NCBI RefSeq assembly: GCF_014697615.1
Contig: NZ_JACJSD010000007.1
Span: forward strand, 124,001 to 188,000
Length of the DNA stretch: 64,000 nucleotides
Source of the DNA: Nostoc sp. FACHB-280
GTDB taxonomy: Bacteria > Cyanobacteriota > Cyanobacteriia > Cyanobacteriales > Nostocaceae
Reading direction: 5' to 3'
Part shown: positions 43,272 to 52,388 of the stretch, in pieces
Layout: each line of letters begins with the position of its first letter
Position numbering within the stretch: the first letter of the stretch is position 1
Notes under the pieces: generated by a model
What the model saw: the letters and a program-made list of their open reading frames with translations, nothing else
The model's database searches: none
What the model was told of the DNA's origin: nothing
Position numbers and translations under genes: made by a program

Positions 43272-43862
43272 TTAGTTCTTACTCGAAAATACCTTGCTTA
43301 ACTCTAAAGATAAATCAGGGAAACAGGGTAACGCTACTACTTGATTAGGTAAAACAATTCGCTTATTTAAATAACCATATTTACCGTGATTGTCTTGATA
43401 AGATTCGCTGTAACATTCTAAATAATTATCGAATAAATTAAATATCCAATAATCAGAAATACCAGCTTGAGCGTAAAGAGAAATTTTCACATCTTGGTCA
43501 TAACTTAATGAAGAGTCGGCAACTTCCATTACTAACAAAACATCAGCAGGGCTAGGATGAGCCGATAGATAATTATCAGGACGGTTTTTGACAATAGCGA
43601 AATCAGTTTCAGGCTCACTATTGGGAGGTAAAGTAATTGGTGCTTTAGATTGTAATGTTGCCCTATCTCTTACTAATTTTGGTAGTTCTCGTAATAAATT
43701 TCTTAAACAAGTTGCGTGGGCTGTACCCTTACATATAATTTGAATAATTTCCCCGTTGATTAATTCAATATGTTCATCTTCATGAAAAAAGCCTAATTCT
43801 GTAAGTTTGTGGTATTCATCCAAGGTGAAACGTTTCGGTTGAATAATATTCATAAGTTTCAC
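43272..43862 (-). CDS. Uma2-family (DUF820) putative endonuclease
   Basis: 196 aa. The Uma2 pattern is visible: FTLDEYHKLTELGFFHEDEHIELINGEII (about 11-39), EPETDFAIVKNRP (Asp, about 103-115), DVLLVMEVADSS (Glu) and DYWIFNLFDNYLE near the end. These acidic residues form a PD-(D/E)XK-like site. Uma2 genes are highly multiplied in cyanobacteria; most roles are unknown. The start overlaps the YjbQ stop by 4 bp (ATGA-type), so the two are probably co-transcribed. Confidence 0.88.
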   Translation of the reverse strand: MKLMNIIQPKRFTLDEYHKLTELGFFHEDEHIELINGEIIQIICKGTAHATCLRNLLRELPKLVRDRATLQSKAPITLPPNSEPETDFAIVKNRPDNYLSAHPSPADVLLVMEVADSSLSYDQDVKISLYAQAGISDYWIFNLFDNYLECYSESYQDNHGKYGYLNKRIVLPNQVVALPCFPDLSLELSKVFSSKN

Positions 43863-44296
43863 TCGCCGGAAATCTGCACAGATACGGTTCGTTGACGCGG
43901 CCCATCTAATTCAAAAAATAATACAGATTGCCAAGTTCCTAAAGCTAATTTTCCATCCACAATCGGAATTACTTCACTGGTACTTAACATCATTGCTAGT
44001 AAATGAGAATGGGCATTCATTGGCTCATCTTCTGGAACATCTCGTAAATGCAAATCGTTGTGTAAGTAACGGTCTGATGCTGGTGCTAATTTAGCAAAGA
44101 ATACTTTGATATCTTCTAATAATCTGACTTCATATTCATTGATGGCTAAAGCTGTTGTTGTGTGGCGGGAGAAGACTAAAACTTGTCCGTTTTTGATTGA
44201 GGTTTGAGCAATTAAATCTTTGATTTGTGGGGTGATGTTGTGAATATTAATTCCTGGTTCGGTGGCAATTTCGATTAATTGATGAATTATGGGCAT
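43859..44296 (-). CDS. YjbQ / UPF0047 family protein
   Basis: About 145 aa. Conserved stretches are HTTTALAINEYE (about 46-57), DLHLRDVPEDEPMNAHSHLLAMML and LGTWQSVLFFELDGPRQRTVSVQISG. The His/Asp pattern is metal-binding in family structures. Family members have been called secondary thiamine-phosphate synthases, but the physiological role is not settled. MPIIHQLIEIAT at 44296 is the likely start; the ATG at 44338 adds 14 residues from repeat-like DNA. Confidence 0.87.
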   Translation of the reverse strand: MPIIHQLIEIATEPGINIHNITPQIKDLIAQTSIKNGQVLVFSRHTTTALAINEYEVRLLEDIKVFFAKLAPASDRYLHNDLHLRDVPEDEPMNAHSHLLAMMLSTSEVIPIVDGKLALGTWQSVLFFELDGPRQRTVSVQISGE

Positions 44297-44317
44297 TTCT
44301 GGAAGTTTAGATATAGA

Positions 44318-44348
44318 AAAGGGAGACAAGGCGGACAAGGGAGACTAG
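44318..44348. repeat. 9-bp tandem repeat (GGAGACAAG)n
   Basis: Three to four imperfect nonamers (GGAGACAAG, GCGGACAAG, GGAGACTAG) at the start of the YjbQ gene, matching the repeat at the caspase 3' end. Confidence 0.7.
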
Positions 44349-44475
44349 GGGGAGATTATTGAGGATTGCTATAGAAAAACCCAGTCTATCTATGCAGACT
44401 ATCAGAAATCCTACTCAAAAATGGAGCGATCGCCCCATAATTAAGAAAGATTAAGCCTGAGTTAAAAAACTGACA

Positions 44476-45153
44476 ATGAGCCAAACAGCCCTCAATTTAG
44501 TAGCCATATCAGTCTTTCTGATGACTTTCTCGGTATTGCTGGGGCCATTAATCAACTTATCGCCGACAGTACCAGCACTCGCCACGTTCACCATTTTGGG
44601 AATCGCTACTTTAGACAGTTTTAGCTTGCAAGGTAAGGGTGGAACTATCTTGCTAGATTGGATTGCGGGATTTTCGAGTGAACACCGCGATCGCATTATC
44701 CACCATGAAGCGGGACATTTTTTGGTAGCTTCGGTGCTGGGTATTCCCGTCACTGGCTACACCCTCAGCGCCTGGGAAGCTTGGCGACAAGGACAACCAG
44801 GACAAGGCGGTGTTGCTTTTAATGATGCTGAGTTAGCTGCACAATTAGAAAAAGGTTCGATCAGCGCCCAAATGCTAGACCGTTACTGCACAATGTGGAT
44901 GGCTGGTATTGCGGCGGAAGCTTTGGTATTTGAACGCGCTGAAGGTGGCGGTGATGATAAAGCGAAGTTGGCGGAAGTCTTAAAAGTTGTGGGTTTTTCT
45001 GAGTCAGCTTTTCAGCAAAAACAACGGTTTCATGTTTTGCAAGCAAAAACTCTGTTAGAAGAAAATTGGTCAAGTTATCAAGCTTTAGTTCAAGCTATGC
45101 AACAACGTGCTTCTGTGGAAGAATGCCAAAGTGCGATCGCTAGTACAAAATAA
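44476..45153 (+). CDS. FtsH-like M41 protease domain without AAA+ module
   Basis: 225 aa. Two hydrophobic segments (about 8-26 and 33-50) lead into the zinc-protease motif HHEAGH (HEAGH 77-81). The remaining helices (MLDRYCTMWMAGIAAEALVFERAEGGGDDKAKLAEVL) match the M41 fold of FtsH; the Asp of GGGDD may be the third ligand. It lacks the AAA+ unfoldase. Such Zn proteases, FtsHi-like or 'ATP-dependent Zn protease' in databases, are seen in cyanobacteria and chloroplasts. Its substrate and ATP partner are unknown. Membrane-anchored. Confidence 0.85.
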   Translation: MSQTALNLVAISVFLMTFSVLLGPLINLSPTVPALATFTILGIATLDSFSLQGKGGTILLDWIAGFSSEHRDRIIHHEAGHFLVASVLGIPVTGYTLSAWEAWRQGQPGQGGVAFNDAELAAQLEKGSISAQMLDRYCTMWMAGIAAEALVFERAEGGGDDKAKLAEVLKVVGFSESAFQQKQRFHVLQAKTLLEENWSSYQALVQAMQQRASVEECQSAIASTK

Positions 45154-45173
45154 AAATATAACGAAAAATTAAG

Positions 45174-45256
45174 TGTTGGAGATAGGGTGAAGGGGTGAAG
45201 GGGTGTATGTATCTAAAACCCCTTCACCCCCACACCCTTACACCCAGTCTCCACAG
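45174..45256. repeat. Dispersed hairpin repeat, copy 2 (GTGTATGTAT...CAGTCTCCACAGA)
   Basis: Tandem GGGTGAAGG units form an imperfect hairpin with CCCCTTCACCCCCACACCC. It shares GTGTATGTAT, AAAACCCC and CAGTCTCCACAGA with 5911-5993. It sits between convergent genes and may terminate both. Confidence 0.65.
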
Positions 45257-45286
45257 AAAATCTTTGTGCGTAAATCCTGTAAACTA

Positions 45287-45988
45287 TTAATTTAATCCCA
45301 AAAGATAACCAATAGCTTTCATTACACCCAAATAAAAATTACCTTCTCTTTCGCGGAACAGTTGAAAGGGGTGCATTGGGGAACCAAAGAAAGGTCTGAG
45401 AGTCCAACCTAATTGGCTACCAACAAAGGCATAAAGAAACAACCAAGATTGTAAAATTCGCTTGCGAGTTTTACTACCATCATCCTCTTGTTCTATTACT
45501 ATATTGGCTGCTTGGTATAAAGCGGAAATTCCAATAAATCCTGTGATGGCAAAGATTAATACATTCAACACAAGGATAAATTGATAGTTATTGGTGGTGA
45601 GCAAGAAAAACAGTGTGATGGGTGCAAAACTAAATAGTAGGACACTTGTAACGGCAACTGCTGTGAGAACTAAAATAAAATGCTGCCCAAAACTCCGCTT
45701 GGAACCAAAGATAATATTAGAGAAAAACAGCGTCGGTAGACAAATTAGCAAAGTAATTAAATAAAGTGCGGGTAGTTTTACCGCCGAAGAAATAGCCTGC
45801 ATCCAACTATGAGAAGAGCCGATAATTGCCCCGTAGATGGCAATAAAAATAGAACTACAAACCAGCAAAGAAATTATCTTACTAGGGATTCTAATTCCTT
45901 GCCGAACTTCTTCTAAAAAACCTTGGCGATCGCGCAGTAAACCAATTAACACTGCAAAGTATTTAATACTGCCAGCTTTCCGTTCCAT
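45287..45988 (-). CDS. Polytopic membrane protein of unknown function
   Basis: 233 aa with about six membrane helices (about 35-58, 72-92, 105-130, 136-158 and two later). The N-terminus (MERKAGSIKYFAVLIGLLRDRQGFLEEVRQGIRIPSK) is cytosolic and basic. It is conserved-looking and sometimes annotated as a WH2 or Yip1-like protein in cyanobacteria; I see no proven match. It follows CruP by 25 bp on the same strand, so co-transcription is likely. Confidence 0.72.
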   Translation of the reverse strand: MERKAGSIKYFAVLIGLLRDRQGFLEEVRQGIRIPSKIISLLVCSSIFIAIYGAIIGSSHSWMQAISSAVKLPALYLITLLICLPTLFFSNIIFGSKRSFGQHFILVLTAVAVTSVLLFSFAPITLFFLLTTNNYQFILVLNVLIFAITGFIGISALYQAANIVIEQEDDGSKTRKRILQSWLFLYAFVGSQLGWTLRPFFGSPMHPFQLFREREGNFYLGVMKAIGYLLGLN

Positions 45989-46013
45989 TATGTCATCCTC
46001 ACAAACATACTAT

Positions 46014-47567
46014 TTAACTTTCATCGCAGTAATCAGCACCAGAACCATACTTCCAAGCATCTATTAAGCGATGCCAGTAATATTGTTGTGGATGTGGTAG
46101 GCTCTTAATCCATGTTTCTAACATTGGACTCAGAGTAAACAAGGCAGTGTAAACACCTAAATTTCCATAATGCACCAGCCAATCAAGTAAGTTAACTAAA
46201 CCAACTTGGGGAATTATCTTGGCAATTAATTTTGGATGAGATAACCCAGTTTTAATTAATGTTTGTGTTAATGCCGAAAACTGCACCACATCTTGCAAAA
46301 ATGGCTTGAGGACTGGATTACCTAGCTTTTGCATTTCTTCAAATACCGCCGCCAGCAACTGATTAATTTGTTCTGGGGGAATATTTTGATTTACCCCCAC
46401 ACTCATAGCTTTTTGAAATAACCAAGTCACGCTCAAATTTGGTTGATATGGTTGCAGTAATGACAATGCTTGTGCAGATAATTGATTTGTTTGTAGTGCT
46501 GCTTCAATCCCAAAAGTTAAACGTTTCAGGTGACGCACCATTGCACCAAAACCACCAAAACTTAACGGCGATTGACTTCCACTGCTATCTCCGGCTGGCA
46601 AAATCCGATTCCAGGGGGTTTTGAGTGGACTATCGCGGTAAGTTGGGAAAAAACCAAATAACGCCCGTTGAAATTTTAAATCTGACAATTCTACGCCTTG
46701 ATATGTGGGCAGTAGGCGCAGATATTCTTCAAATAAAGTTTCTAAACTCAAGCGTTGTGGATGGGCATCCATGTAGGTAAATAAGTAGGTGGTTCTGCCG
46801 TCTTTAGCGGGAAAAGCTTCCCAGAAGTATTGGCACTGATTCTGCAAGGATGTAAAGGATAACAACAAATCGCCTGATGGATTTTCCGGAAAACCTTGAG
46901 CGCAACTTCCCACAACTAAACATAAAGCATCAGGTTTTTTGCCTTGGCGTGCTTGTTTGCTGATGGGTGAAAGGTGTCCCATTGCATCAATGAGTAATTT
47001 AGCAGCAAATTGCTGATTAACAATCACACCATTGGGATGAATGACAACTTCAGTAAAAGGTGTATTTTCTAGTAACTTTCCACCAGCCGCCAGAAATCTA
47101 TTTTTTAATGTTGCTAGTAAATAAACAGGATCTACGCCAATATTTAGGACGTTTTCTACCCAAATTTCTACACCACCATAAAAACTTACCCTGGCTGGAT
47201 TATATTGAGTAGCGATCGCACTTTCTAATTCTGCTTTTGTTAACAAGTTTAATTGCAAAAATACTTCTAATTCTTGGCGCGAAATATTCCATTCTTGTTC
47301 TCTGCCTTTTAATATTCCGCGCTCCATTAACGCTACACGCAATCCTCTAACTGCTAAAGCACAACCAATTAAAATGCCTAAAGTTCCACCGCAAATAATT
47401 ACATCCCACTCCAGATAATCTAAATCTTGCTGACTTTCCTTGACTACCGTTGGTATGGGTGCAGTATTTTCTCGAATGGCTGTCAGGATATCATCGGTGC
47501 GACGTAATCCCCGCAACACATCACCCGGAAGTTGAGACAGAATTTTTTCGGTTAGTGAACTAGACAT
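46014..47567 (-). CDS. cruP: CruP, lycopene-cyclase-family FAD flavoprotein
   Basis: About 517 aa. The flavin-binding start is DYLEWDVIICGGTLGILIGCALAVRGLRVALMERG; REQEWNISRQELEVFL and LCLVVGSCAQGFPENPSGDLLLSF, then AGDSSGSQSPLSFGGFGAMVRHLKRL match the CruP/CruA proteins of cyanobacteria and plants as I remember them. CruA is a lycopene cyclase; CruP is its paralog, with proposed cyclase or stress-protective roles, so the exact reaction is open. MSSSLTEK at 47567 is the preferred start; an ATG at 47591 adds eight residues. The next gene, on the same strand, starts 25 bp downstream. Confidence 0.85.
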   Translation of the reverse strand: MSSSLTEKILSQLPGDVLRGLRRTDDILTAIRENTAPIPTVVKESQQDLDYLEWDVIICGGTLGILIGCALAVRGLRVALMERGILKGREQEWNISRQELEVFLQLNLLTKAELESAIATQYNPARVSFYGGVEIWVENVLNIGVDPVYLLATLKNRFLAAGGKLLENTPFTEVVIHPNGVIVNQQFAAKLLIDAMGHLSPISKQARQGKKPDALCLVVGSCAQGFPENPSGDLLLSFTSLQNQCQYFWEAFPAKDGRTTYLFTYMDAHPQRLSLETLFEEYLRLLPTYQGVELSDLKFQRALFGFFPTYRDSPLKTPWNRILPAGDSSGSQSPLSFGGFGAMVRHLKRLTFGIEAALQTNQLSAQALSLLQPYQPNLSVTWLFQKAMSVGVNQNIPPEQINQLLAAVFEEMQKLGNPVLKPFLQDVVQFSALTQTLIKTGLSHPKLIAKIIPQVGLVNLLDWLVHYGNLGVYTALFTLSPMLETWIKSLPHPQQYYWHRLIDAWKYGSGADYCDES

Positions 47568-47688
47568 ACAGCGTTTCTCGGTGGAGTACACTCATGATCG
47601 TATCTTTGCGGAATTTGTCTGATTAGTACATTTGTATTAAAATGCTGCTACAATGCCTAACAAGCTCAGTAGCATTAGCAGAGGAACT

Positions 47689-48177
47689 ATGAAAAAAATT
47701 GCACATAGTTACAAAAGTTCCATCTTACCTTCCGCATCACAGTCTGCGATCGCACCTTTACAACCGCCAGAAGAAAAAATTATCAGTGGTTGGGAGCGTT
47801 TAGTAGCCCAAGCCCAAACTATCAATCAAATGGCCGCAGAGTTAGAAACTGAGATTCTAGAATTAAAAGCGATCGCTGCTACAATCAACAGTCAAAGAAA
47901 TTATTGGACAGGAAATGGTAAATCTCGTAAAAACGTTTTTAAATACTTTACAGTCAGTATTCCTTGGGTAAAACAAAAGTCAGATGATTCTTTAATTCTG
48001 ACAACAAGAAAAGTTGATTTATTTCGTGCAGAAAGAGAAGCCGCATCACTCGCACAAAAACTGAGACAGCACAATAAAAACCGCAGATTAGCTGCACAAA
48101 AACACCGAAAAAACCCACAAAGTGCGGATATTGAACCAAAAACTTTTTCCTTGGGGGCGCTAATCAACAAATCTTAA
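47689..48177 (+). CDS. Conserved hypothetical protein with coiled coil
   Basis: About 162 aa, no membrane segment. A helical stretch (SGWERLVAQAQTINQMAAELETEILELKAIAATINSQRN, about 40-80) suggests a coiled coil; the C-terminal half is basic (KLRQHNKNRRLAAQKHRKN). I chose ATG at 47689 because GAGGAA sits five bases upstream and the protein then starts MKKIAHSYK; an ATG at 47653 adds 12 residues. It is divergent from cruP with 97 bp between starts. No family known to me. Confidence 0.7.
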   Translation: MKKIAHSYKSSILPSASQSAIAPLQPPEEKIISGWERLVAQAQTINQMAAELETEILELKAIAATINSQRNYWTGNGKSRKNVFKYFTVSIPWVKQKSDDSLILTTRKVDLFRAEREAASLAQKLRQHNKNRRLAAQKHRKNPQSADIEPKTFSLGALINKS

Positions 48178-48348
48178 AGTTATAAAAATTTAACCGTGGT
48201 TCACCCAATCGGTTGTAGCGGTTATGCTGATTGAAGTGGCACTGGTAGTTTTTTGCCAGATGCCACGCCCTAGTTGCATTCTGGCAACAACTAGAATGTC
48301 ATATCTGGGACGATCAATCAATCAGCGTATAAAAGGGGTAAAAAGAAG

Positions 48349-48678
48349 GTGTTAAATATAAAGACACTTTTGGTAATTATCGTTGGTTTTTTACCGTCCC
48401 TGTTTTCTTTGTGGTTAATTAGGAAAACCCATTTAAGAACAAGGGCGCAGCTTAGACAAGCAGCCATGAATTTTGCCGGGACAAGGGGTAGACACAATAC
48501 CCAACTTATGGAGGGCGATCGCTACTACTTAGAAGGAGTAGGCTATTTAATTGGTGACATTAGTTGTAAATTTAACGCCCGTTCTGGTTATATTCGTTGC
48601 GCTGTTAACCCCTGTGGCCCCTGTCAAGGTTGTCGTTACTACGAGCAGAAAGAATTAACTAGTAGCGAATCAACTTGA
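48349..48678 (+). CDS. DUF6464-family small membrane protein
   Basis: 109 aa. One N-terminal helix (LLVIIVGFLPSLFSLWLI) is followed by a basic stretch and a Cys-rich end (SGYIRCAVNPCGPCQGCRYYE) that could bind a metal. The pattern RYYLEGVGYLIGDISCKFNARSGYIRCAVNP is typical of a small cyanobacterial family. GTG at 48349 is the start in this reading, with GAAGG directly upstream. The role is unknown. Confidence 0.75.
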   Translation: MLNIKTLLVIIVGFLPSLFSLWLIRKTHLRTRAQLRQAAMNFAGTRGRHNTQLMEGDRYYLEGVGYLIGDISCKFNARSGYIRCAVNPCGPCQGCRYYEQKELTSSEST

Positions 48679-48788
48679 AGATGAAAAATTGAAACTCGAA
48701 TCATAATTTTAATGTGTTTTATCCAACTCAACACTTTGCTCTGCAACGTAAAAGTCTTGTAAAGATGAGAAAATCAGCCCCAAGACAT

Positions 48789-48902
48789 AAGTAGGTCATC
48801 GTGAATATTTATAGTCAGGACAAGGCAAGAGGCAGGAAAAAAGAGAGTTTTAAATCAATTTATCTTTCTTAAGATAGTGACTTTTTTCTCACTGACTTAC
48901 TT
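48789..48902 (+). repeat. MITE-like dispersed repeat, copy C (terminal repeat AAGTAGGTC)
   Basis: Begins AAGTAGGTCATCGTGAATAT and ends CTCACTGACTTACTT. It shares blocks with 12101-12230 and, inverted, 3879-4046. The heptamer region is shorter here. It fills most of the gap before the GAF-kinase gene. Confidence 0.75.
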
Positions 48903-48974
48903 GTTGTTGTTATTTGTGAGTCAAAAACTAAAACCGGGAACACTGTAACTAAGTGTTTCATTTTTTAACAGTTT

Positions 48975-51900
48975 ATGGCACCAAATGATGATGATGCGAC
49001 AACATCTTTACATGAATGTCAAAAACAATTACAACTTGATGTTCAATATCAAAAAATTCTGGCAAGGATTTTAGCTAAAATTCGGGGATCAGTACCGTTA
49101 GAATCTTTGTGTTCAACTTCTTGTCAAGACCTTTGTCGCCAGTTAAAGATTGAGCGTGTAGCAATTTACCAGTTCAATTCTGATTGGAGTGGTAGTTTTA
49201 TTAATCGTTTGGGTTTTGCCGAACCACCTTGGAATACGCTGATTGCTTTTGGTCAAGACTTGGTGTGGCAAGATTCTCATTTACAAGAAACCCAGGGCGG
49301 AAGATATCGCACTAATGAGCCGTTTGCCGTAGCTGATATTTACGATGCAGGTCACGCCCGTTGCCATATTGAAGTGTTAGAACAGTTTCAGATTCGGGCG
49401 TATGCGATCGCACCTATTTTTGTGGGTGCTAAACTCTGGGGTTTACTGGCAGCTTATCAACACTCGGCGGCTCGACAATGGGAACATCATGAAGTCAAGT
49501 TTTTAGCACAAGCCGCCAGTCATTTAGGCATAGCGATGCAGCAAGCCGAAATTATTGAGCAAACCAAACAACGCACCGCCGAACTGCAAGATGCGATCGC
49601 TAGACAACGGGCTTTAACAGAAGTCGTCGGGAATATTCGCTCATCAGTCAATACCGAAATTATCCTCAACACAGCTTGCCAAGAACTCTGCAAACTTCTC
49701 AAGCTAGAGAGGGCGGCAGTTTATCGCTTTAATGAAGACTGGAGTGGTGAATTTGTCAGCCAATTTGGGATGGTGGAAGCGCAGTGGGATCGAATCAGCC
49801 CCTTTGGCAAAAATTTGGTGTGGGAAGATACCCACATGCAAGAAACCAAAGGGGGACGCTACCGCAACAACGAAAGTTTTGTGGTCAACGATATTTACCA
49901 AGCTGGTCACTCACGTTGTCACATTGACATTTTAGAGCAATTTAAAATTCGTGCTTATGCCTTAGCACCAATCTTTACTGGGCCGAAACTTTGGGGGCTA
50001 ATTGCCGCCTATCAGCATTCTGGGCCACGCCAATGGGTAAATTACGAAGTTGAGTTTTTGGGACAAGTAGGAGCGCAATTAGGGGTTGCAATTCAACAAA
50101 CCGAGAATTTGAACCAATCGAAACAACAAGCAACCGCCTTACAAGAAGCGATCGCTCGTCAACGCGCACTCACAGAAGTCGTCGGCAAAATTCGCTCCTC
50201 TTTAGATATTGATTTGATTTTGAAAACAACTTGCCAAGAAGTATGTAAGCTGTTGCGAGTCGAGAGAGTTGGCGTTTATCGCTTTAATCAAGATTGGAGT
50301 GGCGAATTTGTGAGTCATTTTGGTATGGTTGAGGCACAGTGGGATAGCATCAATCCCTTTGGCAAAAATCTCGTTTGGGAAGATACTTATTTACAAGAAA
50401 CCAAAGGCGGACGTTATCGCAACAACGAACATTTTGCTGTCCACGATATCTACCAAGCTGGACACACTCGCTGTCACCTCGATATTTTAGAGCAATTTAA
50501 AATTCGTGCCTACGCATTGACTCCCATTTTTGTCGGCAGAAATTTGTGGGGCTTATTGGCAGCTTATCAACATTCTGCACCACGCTACTGGGATACTGTA
50601 GAAGTAGAATTTTTGGGACAGGTAGCCAGCCAACTAGGAGTAGCACTGCAAAGTTCTCAAGTGATGACTCAAGTGCAGACTCGCGCCGATGAGCTGCACA
50701 AATCAGCAGAACAGCGCCGGATTTTATTTGATTTGGTGGTTAAAATCCGAGAATCATTAGATTTAGAGACCATCCTCAAGACTACAGTACAGGAAATCAG
50801 GCGATCGCTCACAGCAGATCGAGTTGGGATATTTCGCTTTGATCCAAATGTGGGTTTTTGTAGTGGCGAATTTATCGCTGAAGACGTACTACCTAAATTC
50901 GATTCTGCCTTGTCTGTAAAAGTACAAGACTATTGCTTTGGCGACCATTTCGCACCGCAATATCGTCAAGGCCAAGTGCAAGTAATCTCTGATGTCAACA
51001 GCATTGGTTCCAAAGTCCCCCATCTAGATGTCATTGAACGCTTCCAAGTCAAAGCCCAAATTGTTGTCCCCCTCATGGAAGGTGATGAACTCTGGGGTTT
51101 GTTGTGCATTCACCAATGCACCCATGCACGTCATTGGGAAGAAGAAGAACTTGAATTTGTCACCCAAGTAGCCGCTCAAATCAGCGTTGCTTTGCGTCAA
51201 GCCAACTTATTCCAACAATCTAGTTTACTTGGTCAAACCCGTGAAGAAGCAAATCAACTCGCCCAAGCATTGAACGAGTTACGTACTGCTCAAATGCAAA
51301 TTATTCACGCCGAAAAAATGGCAAGTTTGGGACAATTAGTCGCGGGAGTTGCCCATGAAATTAACAACCCAATTAATTTTATTTACGGCAACTTGCAACA
51401 CGCGCACCAATATACTCAAGATTTACTACGTTGCGTAAAACTTTATCGCCAACATCATCCCGATGCTGCACCGGAAATTCGAGAATTTTTTAGCAACACA
51501 GAAATCGAATTTCTCTTTGACGATTTACCAAAATTATTTCAGTCTATGCAAGTGGGAAGTGAACGAATTTGTGAAATTGTCGCCTCTTTACGCAATTTTT
51601 CTCGCTTAGATGAAGCTGATTTTAAAGTAGCAAATATTCACGAAGGTATTGACAGTACATTGATGATTTTGCAACACCGCTTAAAGCCTTCAGGCGATAG
51701 CCCTACTATTCATGTCATCAAAGATTATGATTCCTTACCTTTAATTGAATGCTATCCTGGTCAATTAAACCAAGTATTTATGAATTTGCTCTCTAATGCT
51801 ATTGATGCTTTAGAAGAGCGAAATGTCCAATCTACTCCTGAATTACTAGCAGCAAAACCTAGCGAAATCCGGATTTCTACTGCCCTAATGAATAAAGACT

Positions 51901-52172
51901 GGATTTCGATTCGGATTGCTGATAATGGATTTGGTGTAGAAGAAAATATCCTGGCGCGATTGTTTGACCCATTTTTTACAACTAAAGTTGTTGGTAAAGG
52001 CACAGGGCTAGGGCTTTCTATCAGTTATCAAATTGTTACAGATAAACATAAAGGTAAGATATATTGCCACTCAGAACTTGGCAAAGGTTCTGAGTTTGTA
52101 GTTGAACTACCAATTCGTCAGGTAACAAATAGTAAATCGATAGCTAAAATCAATCCCTCCGAGCCACAATAG
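48975..52172 (+). CDS. Histidine kinase with four GAF domains, three with a Cys-His cyanobacteriochrome-like motif
   Basis: 1065 aa, no membrane helix. GAF1-3 carry DIYxAGHxRCH(I/L)xxLEQFxIRAYA with Cys130, Cys315 and Cys500, spaced exactly 185 residues; in cyanobacteriochromes this is the bilin-attachment Cys. GAF4 has Pro682 at that place, but keeps D652-Y-C-F, which resembles the DXCF second Cys. The kinase follows: H794 in VAHEINNPINFIYGNLQ, then NLLSNAIDAL, DNGFGVEENIL and GTGLGLSISYQ. It should be a soluble light- or redox-sensing kinase if bilin binds; attachment is inferred from motif alone. There is no adjacent response regulator. Confidence 0.9.
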   Translation: MAPNDDDATTSLHECQKQLQLDVQYQKILARILAKIRGSVPLESLCSTSCQDLCRQLKIERVAIYQFNSDWSGSFINRLGFAEPPWNTLIAFGQDLVWQDSHLQETQGGRYRTNEPFAVADIYDAGHARCHIEVLEQFQIRAYAIAPIFVGAKLWGLLAAYQHSAARQWEHHEVKFLAQAASHLGIAMQQAEIIEQTKQRTAELQDAIARQRALTEVVGNIRSSVNTEIILNTACQELCKLLKLERAAVYRFNEDWSGEFVSQFGMVEAQWDRISPFGKNLVWEDTHMQETKGGRYRNNESFVVNDIYQAGHSRCHIDILEQFKIRAYALAPIFTGPKLWGLIAAYQHSGPRQWVNYEVEFLGQVGAQLGVAIQQTENLNQSKQQATALQEAIARQRALTEVVGKIRSSLDIDLILKTTCQEVCKLLRVERVGVYRFNQDWSGEFVSHFGMVEAQWDSINPFGKNLVWEDTYLQETKGGRYRNNEHFAVHDIYQAGHTRCHLDILEQFKIRAYALTPIFVGRNLWGLLAAYQHSAPRYWDTVEVEFLGQVASQLGVALQSSQVMTQVQTRADELHKSAEQRRILFDLVVKIRESLDLETILKTTVQEIRRSLTADRVGIFRFDPNVGFCSGEFIAEDVLPKFDSALSVKVQDYCFGDHFAPQYRQGQVQVISDVNSIGSKVPHLDVIERFQVKAQIVVPLMEGDELWGLLCIHQCTHARHWEEEELEFVTQVAAQISVALRQANLFQQSSLLGQTREEANQLAQALNELRTAQMQIIHAEKMASLGQLVAGVAHEINNPINFIYGNLQHAHQYTQDLLRCVKLYRQHHPDAAPEIREFFSNTEIEFLFDDLPKLFQSMQVGSERICEIVASLRNFSRLDEADFKVANIHEGIDSTLMILQHRLKPSGDSPTIHVIKDYDSLPLIECYPGQLNQVFMNLLSNAIDALEERNVQSTPELLAAKPSEIRISTALMNKDWISIRIADNGFGVEENILARLFDPFFTTKVVGKGTGLGLSISYQIVTDKHKGKIYCHSELGKGSEFVVELPIRQVTNSKSIAKINPSEPQ

Positions 52173-52284
52173 TTAATGTTAAGGTGCGTTATGGAAAATC
52201 TTCCTAACGCGCCACAAATCTTTGGCGATGCGGTACAGGTAAAATGTGAAGTATAGCAAAGTGCTGAGTGGAAACTCAGTATTC

Positions 52285-52388
52285 TTATAGTAATCATATT
52301 TGATTTGTGAAAATTGAGAGGCTCATATCCCCGACTTCTTTGAGAAGTCGGGGATCTTTTGGCTTACGAATAATTTAGGAATGCTATG
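52285..52388. repeat. MITE-like element with TATAGTAATC ends, nested palindrome
   Basis: The ends (52285-52313 and 52362-52388, inverted) match the 10000-10178 element. The centre is the CCCCGACTTCTTT palindrome (52327-52355), followed by CTTTT. It lies in the 527-bp stretch after the GAF-kinase gene, where no further gene is seen. Confidence 0.65.

Noticed and set aside
43859-44338. Longer YjbQ start at 44338
   Set aside because: The extra residues lie in repeat-like DNA and the family starts near MPIIHQ.
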